Both the position numbers and the translations under genes were made by a program. Below the pieces are notes generated by a model. That model had not been told where the DNA came from. It made no database searches and saw nothing but the letters and a program-made list of their open reading frames with translations. This document shows positions 54,500 to 63,124 of a stretch of 64,000 nucleotides of DNA, in pieces. The first letter of the stretch is position 1; each line of letters opens with the position of its first letter. Origin of the DNA: UBA5436 sp050951845 (GTDB lineage: Bacteria; Bacillota; Clostridia; Saccharofermentanales; DTU023); the NCBI GenBank assembly GCA_050951845.1, contig JBMNJV010000001.1, forward strand, positions 930,001-994,000, given 5' to 3'.

Positions 54500-55507
54500 A
54501 TGGCAAGATATATATTGAAAAAAGCCGGTCAAATGCTGATTACATTGTTGTTAATCATTTTGCTGGTCTTTATCATGTTCGAATTAATTCCGGGCAATCC
54601 GGCAAGAATTATGCTGGGTATGAATGCCGGTAAAGAGCAGGTAGCTGCTTTGGAATCGGAATTGGGGATAAATGATCCCTTACCGCTGAAAATTAAGAAT
54701 TATCTTGTCGGTTTGATGCAAGGAGATTTAGGTCGTTCGATCCGTTTTGATAAGCCTGTCGGTGAATTAATCGGCGAAGCCGCCCCGATAACTTTTTCTT
54801 TGGCAATTTATGCTTTTATTTTAATCATTGTTTTGTCGGTACCTTTGGCATTGTCAGCTGCAAGAAAACAAGGATCTTTTTTGGATAATTCAATCCGTTT
54901 TGTTACTGAAACGACTTTGGCAATTCCGCCTTTTTTTATGGCGATTATTTTGATGTTGATTTTCCGAACCACACAATTGGGATTGGGTGCCGGACGAAGT
55001 AATTTAACGTCACCCGGTTTTTTGCGGCAATTTCTGATGCCGGCATTGGCAGTCGCATTATCAAGAGTTGCGATGGCACTGGAATTTTTGCGTGATGCAA
55101 TCGTCGAACAAAAGAAAATGTTTTATACCAAAACGGCAATCGGTAAGGGAGCATCTAAATCCCGAATTGTATTTTTCCATGTGCTCAGAAATAGTCTTGT
55201 TCCTTTTGTAACTGTTTTAGGCTTGATTTTAGCTGAAGTTTTCGGCGGCAGTATCATTATCGAGCAAGTTTTTCTTTTACCGGGTTTAGGAAGATTGTTG
55301 GTAACCGCAGTTGAAGCACGTGATTTTCCGTTAACTCAAGGTATTATTATTTTAATTGCAATTGTTGTTATTGTTGTGAATTTTTTAGTTGATTTGATCA
55401 ATCAGTTCATTGATCCGCGACTGAGATCATCCGATGTCAAATCCGGTAAATCAAATTTTTGGCTGAAACTTGGCTACAAGCTTAAATTTCGGAGAGATGT
55501 TAAATGA
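54500..55507 (+). CDS. Oligopeptide ABC transporter permease OppB/DppB-like
   Basis: The 335-residue membrane protein starts with the typical ARYILKKAGQMLITLLLII helix and FELIPGNPARIMLGMNA, has about six membrane segments and the EAA loop KTAIGKGASKSRIVFFHVLRN. I chose ATG 54500 behind AAGGA; an in-frame ATG at 54473 lacks a ribosome site. Its stop overlaps the next permease start (ATGA). Confidence 0.92.
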   Translation: MARYILKKAGQMLITLLLIILLVFIMFELIPGNPARIMLGMNAGKEQVAALESELGINDPLPLKIKNYLVGLMQGDLGRSIRFDKPVGELIGEAAPITFSLAIYAFILIIVLSVPLALSAARKQGSFLDNSIRFVTETTLAIPPFFMAIILMLIFRTTQLGLGAGRSNLTSPGFLRQFLMPALAVALSRVAMALEFLRDAIVEQKKMFYTKTAIGKGASKSRIVFFHVLRNSLVPFVTVLGLILAEVFGGSIIIEQVFLLPGLGRLLVTAVEARDFPLTQGIIILIAIVVIVVNFLVDLINQFIDPRLRSSDVKSGKSNFWLKLGYKLKFRRDVK

Positions 55508-56403
55508 TGAAATTTAAGCATAAAGATCAAAATAATCAAATTCCTTATGCATCAACTGCGCAGCGTGTTTTTTACAGAACAAGTTCAATCAATCATGGTG
55601 CTAAAATTCAATTCAGAATCGGTTTTGTCTTGTTGGCAATTCCGCTTGTATTATTCTTAATTAGTTTTTTTTACCAACCTTACGATACGACCGCAATGAA
55701 TATGGCAGAGCGTTTTGCAGCGCCCGGTTCCGAGCATTGGTTCGGTACGGATAACTACGGACGTGATATTTTTACCCGAGTGATGAGCGGTTTGCCGTTA
55801 ACTATAATCATATCGATCGGGATTAATTTGATCGGCAGTTTAAGCGGTTTGGTAATAGGTGCATTGAGCGGTTATTATGGCGGGGTAGTTGACTATTGGG
55901 GCAATCGGTTCAGTGATGCCTTGTTATCAATTCCGGCAATTTTAATGGGAATGCTGTTTGTTGCCACTTTCGGCAATGGCATTTGGCAAGTGATTGTCGC
56001 TTTGGGTATTATGTTTATTCCGTCTTATATGCGAGTTATCCGCAGCGGTTTTCTGGAGTATCGTCAGAGAAATTTTGTTAAAAGATTACAATTACTCGGA
56101 GCTTCATCCGCCAGGATAATTTGGCGACATTTATTTCCGCAGATCAGAACTCGCTTGATGTCGGCAATTGCTTTAGGTTTTGCTAATGCCATTTTGGCAG
56201 AATCATCATTAAGTTTTTTAGGACTTGGTGTTCCGCCGTCACAGATTACTTGGGGCAGAATGCTCAAAGATGCTCAAGGCTTTCTATTTCAAGCACCATG
56301 GTCGGCAATTGCTCCGGGTTTAATGATTGTGACATTGGTTTTAGGCAGTTTTTTTATCAGTAACGGTTTGAAACAGATTTCTCAACAAAGGATTTTGGCT
56401 TGA
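55504..56403 (+). CDS. Oligopeptide ABC transporter permease OppC/DppC-like
   Basis: The 299-residue partner permease has the N-terminal cytoplasmic segment and first helix of OppC, the AAPGSEHWFGTDNYGRDIFT-like motif HWFGTDNYGRDIFTRV characteristic of the family, and the C-terminal EAA loop RLQLLGASSARIIWRHLFPQ. It overlaps oppB by four bases and oppD by one, so the genes are tightly coupled. Confidence 0.93.
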   Translation: MMKFKHKDQNNQIPYASTAQRVFYRTSSINHGAKIQFRIGFVLLAIPLVLFLISFFYQPYDTTAMNMAERFAAPGSEHWFGTDNYGRDIFTRVMSGLPLTIIISIGINLIGSLSGLVIGALSGYYGGVVDYWGNRFSDALLSIPAILMGMLFVATFGNGIWQVIVALGIMFIPSYMRVIRSGFLEYRQRNFVKRLQLLGASSARIIWRHLFPQIRTRLMSAIALGFANAILAESSLSFLGLGVPPSQITWGRMLKDAQGFLFQAPWSAIAPGLMIVTLVLGSFFISNGLKQISQQRILA

Positions 56404-57380
56404 TGCAACAGGATTTTTTAAAATCTGAATATATCTTAGATGTTGAACATCTGAAAGTTGTGTCGGTACGTGGCGCAGAATTAGTGCGTGACGTTTCGTT
56501 GAAAATTAAACCGGGAGAAATTGTGGGTTTAGTCGGTGAATCCGGCAGCGGGAAAAGTATCAGTACAATGGCGATTGTAGGTATTTTGCCGGAAGGAATT
56601 TCAATAGCTCAAGGAAATATATTTTTCAACGGTCAAGATATTACACGAATTTCCGCTCAGGAAAGATGCAAAATCAACGGCAATAAACTGGGGATTATTT
56701 ATCAGGATGCAAGTCAGTCTTTGAATCCTTTGATTCGTATTGGTAAACAAATAGATGAAGTCTTAAAAATCCATACTGATCTGAATCCGCAAGAACGACG
56801 GAACAGAGTTTACGGTACGATGCGGGCGGTTAATTTGCCGGATGTTAAAAATTTAGCGAAGCGTTATCCGCATGAATTGTCCGGCGGTCAAAGACAAAGA
56901 GTCCTGATAGCTATGGCAATAATTAATAATCCAGAATTGTTAATTGCCGATGAACCGACAACTGCGCTTGATGTTTCAGTCAAAGTCCAAATTATCGAAT
57001 TGATTAAATTGATTAATTTCAGCAGGAAAACATCAGTTTTGTATATTTCCCATGACTTTTCAACGGTCAAAAAATTATGTGATCGGGTTTATGTTTTGTA
57101 TCAAGGCATACCGGTTGAAGTCGGTGAAACTATGCAAATAATTGAGCAGCCTCAACATATGTATACTAAACTCTTATTAGAGTCGATTCCGACACCGGAA
57201 AAAAGAGGGCAGCAATTATTGACGATGAAAGCCAGAACAAAAGATTATCGCGGACCGGCCACAAATTGTCTGTTTGCCGATCGTTGTCCCAAAGTGTTTG
57301 AGCGTTGTCGCCGGGAATTACCGGATATGTACGAGGTAAACAACGGTCATCAGGCGGCTTGTTTTTTACTTGATAAATAG
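56403..57380 (+). CDS. Oligopeptide ABC transporter ATPase OppD/DppD-like
   Basis: The 325-residue ATPase has Walker A GESGSGKSIS, signature LSGGQRQRVLIAMAI, Walker B LLIADEPTTALD and the His switch YISHDFSTV. The C-terminal extension carries CLFADRCPKVFERCRRELPD with Cys residues typical of the oligopeptide-type iron-sulfur-like tail. I chose ATG 56403, whose A is the last base of the oppC stop, after AAGGA. Confidence 0.92.
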   Translation: MQQDFLKSEYILDVEHLKVVSVRGAELVRDVSLKIKPGEIVGLVGESGSGKSISTMAIVGILPEGISIAQGNIFFNGQDITRISAQERCKINGNKLGIIYQDASQSLNPLIRIGKQIDEVLKIHTDLNPQERRNRVYGTMRAVNLPDVKNLAKRYPHELSGGQRQRVLIAMAIINNPELLIADEPTTALDVSVKVQIIELIKLINFSRKTSVLYISHDFSTVKKLCDRVYVLYQGIPVEVGETMQIIEQPQHMYTKLLLESIPTPEKRGQQLLTMKARTKDYRGPATNCLFADRCPKVFERCRRELPDMYEVNNGHQAACFLLDK

Positions 57381-57466
57381 TTGTTAAGAGGAGAAATGTG
57401 GAACGGATAAATTTTGTTTAGGCATCAATTAAATCGGATTGTTAAAAACAAAAAAGCACTGAAAAA

Positions 57467-58270
57467 ATGAAAGACAAATCAGACAATATCTTGGAAATTA
57501 ATAATGTTTATGCCGGTTATTCTGCTTCTTTACGCAAATTGGAGTATGTTTTAGCGGGTTTATCTCTGGAATTGAAACCCGGTGAGTGTTTGGGTTTGGT
57601 TGGAGAGTCAGGCTCCGGGAAAACAACTTTGGCGAATTTAATTACCGGTTTTATTAAACCGGTTTCAGGCAAAATTTATTTTCGTGGTCAAGAGATTCAA
57701 CATTTGTCTTTAAAGCAGAGAAACAAACAATTTAATTGCGGTATTCAAATGGTTTTTCAGGACCCGTACAGTTCTTTTAATCCGAGAATTACGATCGGCA
57801 AACAATTGATGGAACCTCTGGAAATCCGAAAATCTCTCAGTGAGTCTGAAATACAAGAAAAAGCAAGTTATGTATTAGAACAAGTGGGGCTGTCCGGGGA
57901 TTATTTTTCAAGATATCCGCATCAGCTATCAGGTGGTCAATTACAGAGAGTTGCTCTGGGCTGTGCTTTGATTGTTGAACCTTGCCTTTTGATCGCCGAC
58001 GAACCGGTGTCATCTCTTGATGTTTCGGTGCAAGCACAGGTTCTTGATTTAATTGTAAATTTGCGAAAAAGATTTGATTTCTCATGCTTATTTATTTCTC
58101 ATGATTTAGCGGTTGTATATCATCTGTGTGATACGGTCGCTGTTTTGGACCGAGGTATTATAGCAGAACAGGGAAATGTTGAAGATGTTTTCCGCAAACC
58201 GCAAAATGTGTATACTAAACAATTAATTTCCGATTCCGGATATGGCGGTTTAATACGAGATTTAACATGA
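57467..58270 (+). CDS. Oligopeptide ABC transporter ATPase OppF/DppF-like
   Basis: The 267-residue ATPase has Walker A GESGSGKTTLANLI, MVFQDPYSSFNPRITIG, signature LSGGQLQRVALGCAL, Walker B LLIADEPVSSLD and the His switch FISHDLAVVYH. It is shorter than the usual 310-330 residues because it lacks the Cys-rich C-terminal extension that OppD has here. It lies 86 bases after oppD and is followed by lysA after 47 bases. Confidence 0.92.
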   Translation: MKDKSDNILEINNVYAGYSASLRKLEYVLAGLSLELKPGECLGLVGESGSGKTTLANLITGFIKPVSGKIYFRGQEIQHLSLKQRNKQFNCGIQMVFQDPYSSFNPRITIGKQLMEPLEIRKSLSESEIQEKASYVLEQVGLSGDYFSRYPHQLSGGQLQRVALGCALIVEPCLLIADEPVSSLDVSVQAQVLDLIVNLRKRFDFSCLFISHDLAVVYHLCDTVAVLDRGIIAEQGNVEDVFRKPQNVYTKQLISDSGYGGLIRDLT

Positions 58271-58317
58271 GGTTATGTTAAAATTGCCAAAAACAGATAT
58301 TTGAAACGAGGTTGAAC

Positions 58318-59619
58318 ATGAAGTTGCATGGCACAATGAGAATTGCGAATAATCAATTGCTGATCGGTGATGTTTCAGTCGAACAATTGCGAGCGGAATA
58401 CGGCACTCCTCTGTATATTATCGACCAAAAACATTTTACGGATCAGGCAAACATTTTTTTAACAAATTTTCGTTCGGATAAATTTCAGACACATATTTCT
58501 TATGCTTCAAAAGCTTTCAGTAATTTATTTGTTTTAGGCTTGGCAAAAGAGCTTGGTTTGTTTTTGGATGTCGTGAGTGGAGGCGAACTCTATACGGCAC
58601 TTGCCGCAGGTTATGATCCTGAAAAAATTTCATTGCACGGCAATAATAAATTGCCGGAAGAATTGGAAATGGCTTTGGACAACAATATCGGCAGAATTAT
58701 TGTCGATCACCGTACGGAATACTCGGTTTTATCGGCATTAGCCGCGCAACGGCAAAGAAAGGTCAAAGTGCTGTTGCGGGTCAATCCGGGCATAGAAGCG
58801 GATACTCATAAATATATTCAAACGACGAAAGAAGATTCAAAATTCGGTATGAGTATCTCCGATCCGGAAACTTATTTGCTGTTAAATGATATGAATTCGG
58901 ATTCTTGGCTTGAACTTGAGGGTATTCATTGTCATATAGGCTCACAGATTTTGGATAAGAATTTCTTTTTTCAGGAAGCTGAGGCAATGTTTTCTTTTGC
59001 CCGTAAATTGTCGGATGATTATTCAATTAAGCTTAAAGAAGTAAATCTCGGAGGCGGTTTCGGGGTTTACTATACCGAGGCCGATCAGCCTTTTGACTAT
59101 GCTGAATTTTTAGCGGAATATATCGTTGAAATTGAACGAATTATTACTCAACTTAAGTTAGCAATCGAAATTGTCAGTATTGAACCGGGACGTTCCTTGA
59201 TCAATGCAAGCGGCAGTACGCTCTATACAGTAGGAGCAGTCAAACAACCCTATCAGGGAAAACCGTTTGTTTTTGTCGACGGCGGTATGACCGACAATCC
59301 CAGACCGGCACTATATCAGGCGAAGTATGAGGCATGTTTGGCGAATCGAATGCAGGATGAACCGACTGATAATTACCGGATTGCCGGTAAATGTTGTGAG
59401 ACAGGAGATATTTTAATTGAGGATGTAGCTTTGCCGAAAGCCGAACCGGGTGATCTGTTGTTGATTCCGGGAACCGGAGCATATAATTATGCAATGAGTT
59501 CAAACTATAATCGTATTCCCAGACCGGCAGTTGTTTTTGTTGAAGATGGACAAAGTTATCTTGCCGTAAAAAGAGAAACCTATGAGGATTTAATTCGCAA
59601 TGATCAAAAATATTTATGA
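58318..59619 (+). CDS. lysA: Diaminopimelate decarboxylase
   Basis: The 433-residue fold-type III PLP enzyme converts meso-diaminopimelate to lysine. The PLP lysine is in SYASKAFSN near residue 65; LHGNNKLPEEL, EGIHCHIGSQI, NLGGGFGVYY and EPGRSLI follow in order, and KCCETGDIL carries the active-site Cys. I chose ATG 58318, six bases after ACGAGG; an in-frame TTG lies two codons upstream. It is the final step of the DAP route whose other genes lie downstream. Confidence 0.95.
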   Translation: MKLHGTMRIANNQLLIGDVSVEQLRAEYGTPLYIIDQKHFTDQANIFLTNFRSDKFQTHISYASKAFSNLFVLGLAKELGLFLDVVSGGELYTALAAGYDPEKISLHGNNKLPEELEMALDNNIGRIIVDHRTEYSVLSALAAQRQRKVKVLLRVNPGIEADTHKYIQTTKEDSKFGMSISDPETYLLLNDMNSDSWLELEGIHCHIGSQILDKNFFFQEAEAMFSFARKLSDDYSIKLKEVNLGGGFGVYYTEADQPFDYAEFLAEYIVEIERIITQLKLAIEIVSIEPGRSLINASGSTLYTVGAVKQPYQGKPFVFVDGGMTDNPRPALYQAKYEACLANRMQDEPTDNYRIAGKCCETGDILIEDVALPKAEPGDLLLIPGTGAYNYAMSSNYNRIPRPAVVFVEDGQSYLAVKRETYEDLIRNDQKYL

Positions 59620-59703
59620 TTTCTTCCGATTATAAAACGGTTTTGATTCGGGTGCTGCAGGATTTATATCAAAAATATTTATGATTTATTCCGATTAGAA
59701 AAC
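59603..59703. repeat. 36-bp direct repeat at the lysA 3' end
   Basis: Segments 59603-59638 and 59668-59703 match at 34 of 36 bases, 65 bases apart. The first copy contains the last codons and the stop codon of lysA. Confidence 0.8.
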
Positions 59704-59764
59704 TCTGTTGTAATTGTAGTGATATAATATATTGTAAAGATTAAGAGATTGTAATGGTAAAGAT

Positions 59765-60970
59765 ATGAAGAGATTAGTTATGAAATTCGGTGGTACATCG
59801 GTTGCCACCACAGACAAGATCAAACAAGTATGTCAGTTGATTTTGCGCAGAAAAGAACAATATCCCGATCTTGTAGTCGTTGTATCCGCAATGGGCAAAA
59901 CAACGGATAATCTGCTGAATTTGGCATATGAGGTGAGCGCGCGTCCAATTGCCAGAGAAGTTGATGTTTTATTATCGAGCGGTGAATTAATATCCGCATC
60001 ACTTTTAGCATTGTGCTTAAATGATTTAGGTTATCCTGCAGAAAGCTTTACCGGATTTCAAGCGGGATTCAGAACCAAAGGCTCACATCGCAAAAGCAAA
60101 ATTGAAGACTTGGATCCGAAGTTGATCAAATCTGCTTTAAAGCGCGGTGAGATTGCTGTAGTTGCGGGATTTCAAGGGATGAATAAGGCCGGAGACATTA
60201 CCACTTTAGGTCGCGGCGGTTCTGATACTTCGGCAGTTGCATTGGCTGCAAAATTAGGCGCAAAATGTGAAATTTATACTGATGTAGACGGTATTTATAG
60301 TGTGGATCCGAGAATTCGTCCGCAAGCTAAAAAAATTGATCGTATCAATTACGAAGAAGTTGTTGAGATGGCTCATCAGGGTGCGCGAGTTATTGAAGCA
60401 CGCAGTGTTGAATTAGCGGCCAAATATCATGTTCCTCTGTATATTGCATTGAACACCGGAGAAGTTGAAGGTACGTATATTTCGGATTTTACAGAACAAA
60501 CTGGAGATAAAAAAATGGAAGATTTTAAGTTAACTAATGTTTCGGCAATTGAAAATATTTTGTTGGTCAGTATTCAGGGTTTGCCCAATTTAAGCTTTGA
60601 ATCATCAAAATGTTTTACGGAATTAGCAGCGGCTGATGTTAATGTGGATATTTTGAATCAAGTTATTATTGACCAAAACAATTCGGCATTTTCTTTTACT
60701 TCTGATATGGATTCGAAGGATGAAATTATTGAAGTTCTGGATCGTATGAAACTTGATTATACTTTTGTTGAAAATTTGAATAAAGTTTCAATTATCGGCA
60801 GTGCAATGCGCAACCAGGTCGGTGTAGCGGCAAAAGCATTCAATGTGTTTATTGAACAAAACATCCCGTTCTATATGGTTTCAACTTCCGATATCAGTAT
60901 TTCATATGTTGTCAAAGCTGAAGACAAAAATACAATCATCAATGCCTTAGCAGATGCTTTCGGTTTGTAG
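59765..60970 (+). CDS. Aspartate kinase (lysine-cluster copy)
   Basis: The 401-residue enzyme has VMKFGGTSVATTDKI at the N-terminus, TTLGRGGSDTSAVALAA and CEIYTDVDGIYSVDPRI in the kinase domain, and two ACT domains (about 265-400) ending in DISISYVVKAED. It is of the LysC alpha-beta type, unlike the 444-residue kinase at 40042. Position between lysA and dapA suggests lysine-linked control. The ribosome site is poor (GGTAAAGAT). Confidence 0.94.
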   Translation: MKRLVMKFGGTSVATTDKIKQVCQLILRRKEQYPDLVVVVSAMGKTTDNLLNLAYEVSARPIAREVDVLLSSGELISASLLALCLNDLGYPAESFTGFQAGFRTKGSHRKSKIEDLDPKLIKSALKRGEIAVVAGFQGMNKAGDITTLGRGGSDTSAVALAAKLGAKCEIYTDVDGIYSVDPRIRPQAKKIDRINYEEVVEMAHQGARVIEARSVELAAKYHVPLYIALNTGEVEGTYISDFTEQTGDKKMEDFKLTNVSAIENILLVSIQGLPNLSFESSKCFTELAAADVNVDILNQVIIDQNNSAFSFTSDMDSKDEIIEVLDRMKLDYTFVENLNKVSIIGSAMRNQVGVAAKAFNVFIEQNIPFYMVSTSDISISYVVKAEDKNTIINALADAFGL

Positions 60971-61091
60971 ACAACGATTTAAGAACAATTTTTTCCTTGG
61001 TTTGTATTCAGGTAACTTTTAGATATTTATTCTATCTCAAATTTTTCCGAGCAACTTTTTGAGAATTGATTCATAAACAAACAAATTAGTG

Positions 61092-61220
61092 TATAATTAA
61101 TTACATTATCGATTATTGAACAAACTGCTCAGAGAACCGGATTAATCCGGATGATTTGATGTACTTCGGCAAAGATAGAAATCTGAAGTCAGGATTTAGG
61201 CTTTGTTCGGTTTTAATCGA
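61092..61220 (+). promoter_or_regulatory. Structured 5' leader of dapA, family not recognised
   Basis: After a TATAAT box (61092-61097), CGATTA and GAACAAA (61110-61124) pair with TTTGTTC and TAATCG (61202-61219). Inside are hairpins CCGGA/TCCGG (61137-61150) and a longer arm ACTTC-AGAT/ATCT-GAAGT (61163-61189). It lacks the lysine-riboswitch and T-box core sequences. The ribosome site lies 25 bases after the closing stem. Confidence 0.5.
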
Positions 61221-61258
61221 TAAAATACAACAGCAATAAATAATAAGGAGGATTTTCT

Positions 61259-62137
61259 ATGTTATTTACAGGTTCCGGTGTTGCTATTGTCACACCTTTT
61301 AAAGAAAATGGAGAAATTGATTATCCGGGTTTCGATAAATTGGTCGATTTTCATTTAAAAAACAAAACCGATGCTATTATCGTAATGGGAACAACAGGAG
61401 AAGCCTCAACCGCTTCCGATCCGGAGCAGATTGCAGCGATTGATTATGTTGTGAAGAGAGTCGGCGGCAAGATTCCGGTTATCGCCGGTACCGGTATCAA
61501 TCATACGGATCACGCTGTCGAACTCAGTATTGAAGCGGAAAAAACCGGTGTTGATGCTCTGTTAATCGTTACACCTTACTACAATAAAGCTACAAAACGC
61601 GGTTTGTATGAACATTATAAAACAATTGCCGGTAGTGTAAAAATTCCTTTGGTTCTTTATACGGTTCCCGGCCGTACCGCGGTTGAAATTCCGGTTGATC
61701 TGGTCAAGGAATTGGCTGAAATCGACAACATCGTCGGCATTAAAGATGCAACTGGTAATTTAGCTTATACAGCTGCTCTCAAACATGCAGTACCTGAAGA
61801 TTTTGCCATCTATTCAGGCAATGATGATGTAGTTGTTCCTTTAATGTCGGTTGGCGGTCACGGAGTTATTTCGGTATTCGCCAATGCTTTACCGCTTGAA
61901 ATGCATAATATGGTTCAAGCTTGCTTGGACGGTGATTTCAAAACTGCCGGTGAGATGCAGGTCAAATATTTGCCCTTAATTAAAGCAATGTTTGCAGAAG
62001 TAAATCCCGTACCGATAAAGAGTGCAATGGAATTATTAGGTCTGCCTGCCGGTGGCTTGCGTCTGCCACTGACCAGAGCATCTGAAGCAACAGTTGAATT
62101 ATTGCGCAAAGAATTGACTGCTCTGAATTTATTATAA
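61259..62137 (+). CDS. dapA: 4-hydroxy-tetrahydrodipicolinate synthase
   Basis: The 292-residue TIM barrel condenses aspartate semialdehyde with pyruvate, the first committed step to lysine and DAP. It shows GSGVAIVTPFKENGEIDY, MGTTGEASTASDPEQ, PYYNKATKRGLYEHY and LYTVPGRTAVEIP with the catalytic Tyr, and the Schiff-base Lys in GIKDATGN near residue 162. A strong AAGGAGG precedes the ATG. Confidence 0.97.
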   Translation: MLFTGSGVAIVTPFKENGEIDYPGFDKLVDFHLKNKTDAIIVMGTTGEASTASDPEQIAAIDYVVKRVGGKIPVIAGTGINHTDHAVELSIEAEKTGVDALLIVTPYYNKATKRGLYEHYKTIAGSVKIPLVLYTVPGRTAVEIPVDLVKELAEIDNIVGIKDATGNLAYTAALKHAVPEDFAIYSGNDDVVVPLMSVGGHGVISVFANALPLEMHNMVQACLDGDFKTAGEMQVKYLPLIKAMFAEVNPVPIKSAMELLGLPAGGLRLPLTRASEATVELLRKELTALNLL

Positions 62138-62282
62138 TTTTTTGAGAATGTTTCGAATCAGGTAAATCTGAAATGCATAAAGTATAATTAACAAAGCTAT
62201 CTCAAACTAAGATTAATCGACAAATGATACTGTGATGTAAAAGCGTTAAAAATGACAAGAAATGATAAGGAAGGATAAGCTG

Positions 62283-63038
62283 ATGAAAATTTTGTTATCC
62301 GGTGCTACCGGGAAAATGGGTCATATGATTACCGATTTACTGAAAACTTCCGAGCAGCATCAGATTGTTGCCGGTTTTGCAGCTGAATTGGGTCCTGATT
62401 TACCATATCCGGTTTATCTTGATTTAGCTGATGTTGAAAATCCTGAACAAATAGATGTAATTATTGATTTTTCCAATCCGGCAAGCTTGAGTGCTTTGCT
62501 GGATTTCGGAATTAATAATAATTTACCGATGGTGATCGCCTCAACCGGTTATTCCGATGAACAAGAATCTGCAATCAGAACGGCTTCTGAAAAAATCGCG
62601 ATTCTTCATGCGAAAAACATGAGCCTTGGTGTGAATGTCATGGAAATCATGGTAGAACAGTTGGCTTCAATGCTGAAAAGTTTTGATATTGAAATCATTG
62701 AAAAACATCATCGTTATAAAGTGGATTCACCGAGCGGAACGGCAAAAATGCTGTTCGATGCTGCGAATAAAGGTCGCGCCTCTGCACTCCATGCCTTAAA
62801 CGGTCGTGCCGGAATTTATGACGGTCGTGATAAAAATGAAATCGGAATTGCTGCGATCAGAGGTGGTACGATTGTCGGTGAACATTCAGTTGTCTTTGCC
62901 GGCGAAGATGAAATTGTTGAAATCAAACACATTGCTAACTCACGCAAAGTTTTTGCCAACGGAGCAATTCAGGCAGCCGAATTTATAGTTGAGCAACCGG
63001 CAGGTTTTTACGATATGGATGATGTTTTACAAAAGTAA
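62283..63038 (+). CDS. dapB: 4-hydroxy-tetrahydrodipicolinate reductase
   Basis: The 251-residue enzyme reduces the DapA product with NAD(P)H to tetrahydrodipicolinate. It has MKILLSGATGKMGHMI for nucleotide binding, VIASTGYSDEQ, and EIIEKHHRYKVDSPSGTAKM with the catalytic His and Lys. It lacks part of the N-terminal domain of the longer enterobacterial enzyme, as in other clostridia. I chose ATG 62283, seven bases after AAGGA. Confidence 0.95.
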   Translation: MKILLSGATGKMGHMITDLLKTSEQHQIVAGFAAELGPDLPYPVYLDLADVENPEQIDVIIDFSNPASLSALLDFGINNNLPMVIASTGYSDEQESAIRTASEKIAILHAKNMSLGVNVMEIMVEQLASMLKSFDIEIIEKHHRYKVDSPSGTAKMLFDAANKGRASALHALNGRAGIYDGRDKNEIGIAAIRGGTIVGEHSVVFAGEDEIVEIKHIANSRKVFANGAIQAAEFIVEQPAGFYDMDDVLQK

Positions 63039-63124
63039 CAGTTCGTTTTTATTGTTAACTCAACTTTTGATAATTACAAATAATTAAATATTATTATTAT
63101 GAATGATTATGACAAGGATAATAA

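Noticed and set aside
59603..59703. 36-bp repeats with about 29-bp spacers at lysA and glnQ look like minimal CRISPR arrays
   Set aside because: Only two copies each, the two loci have unrelated repeats, one copy contains the lysA stop codon, and no cas gene is near. Local duplication explains them better.
61104..61258. Lysine riboswitch or T-box ahead of dapA
   Set aside because: The AGAGGTGC-type core of the lysine riboswitch and the T-box GGTGGNACCGCG sequence are absent; only an unassigned fold remains.
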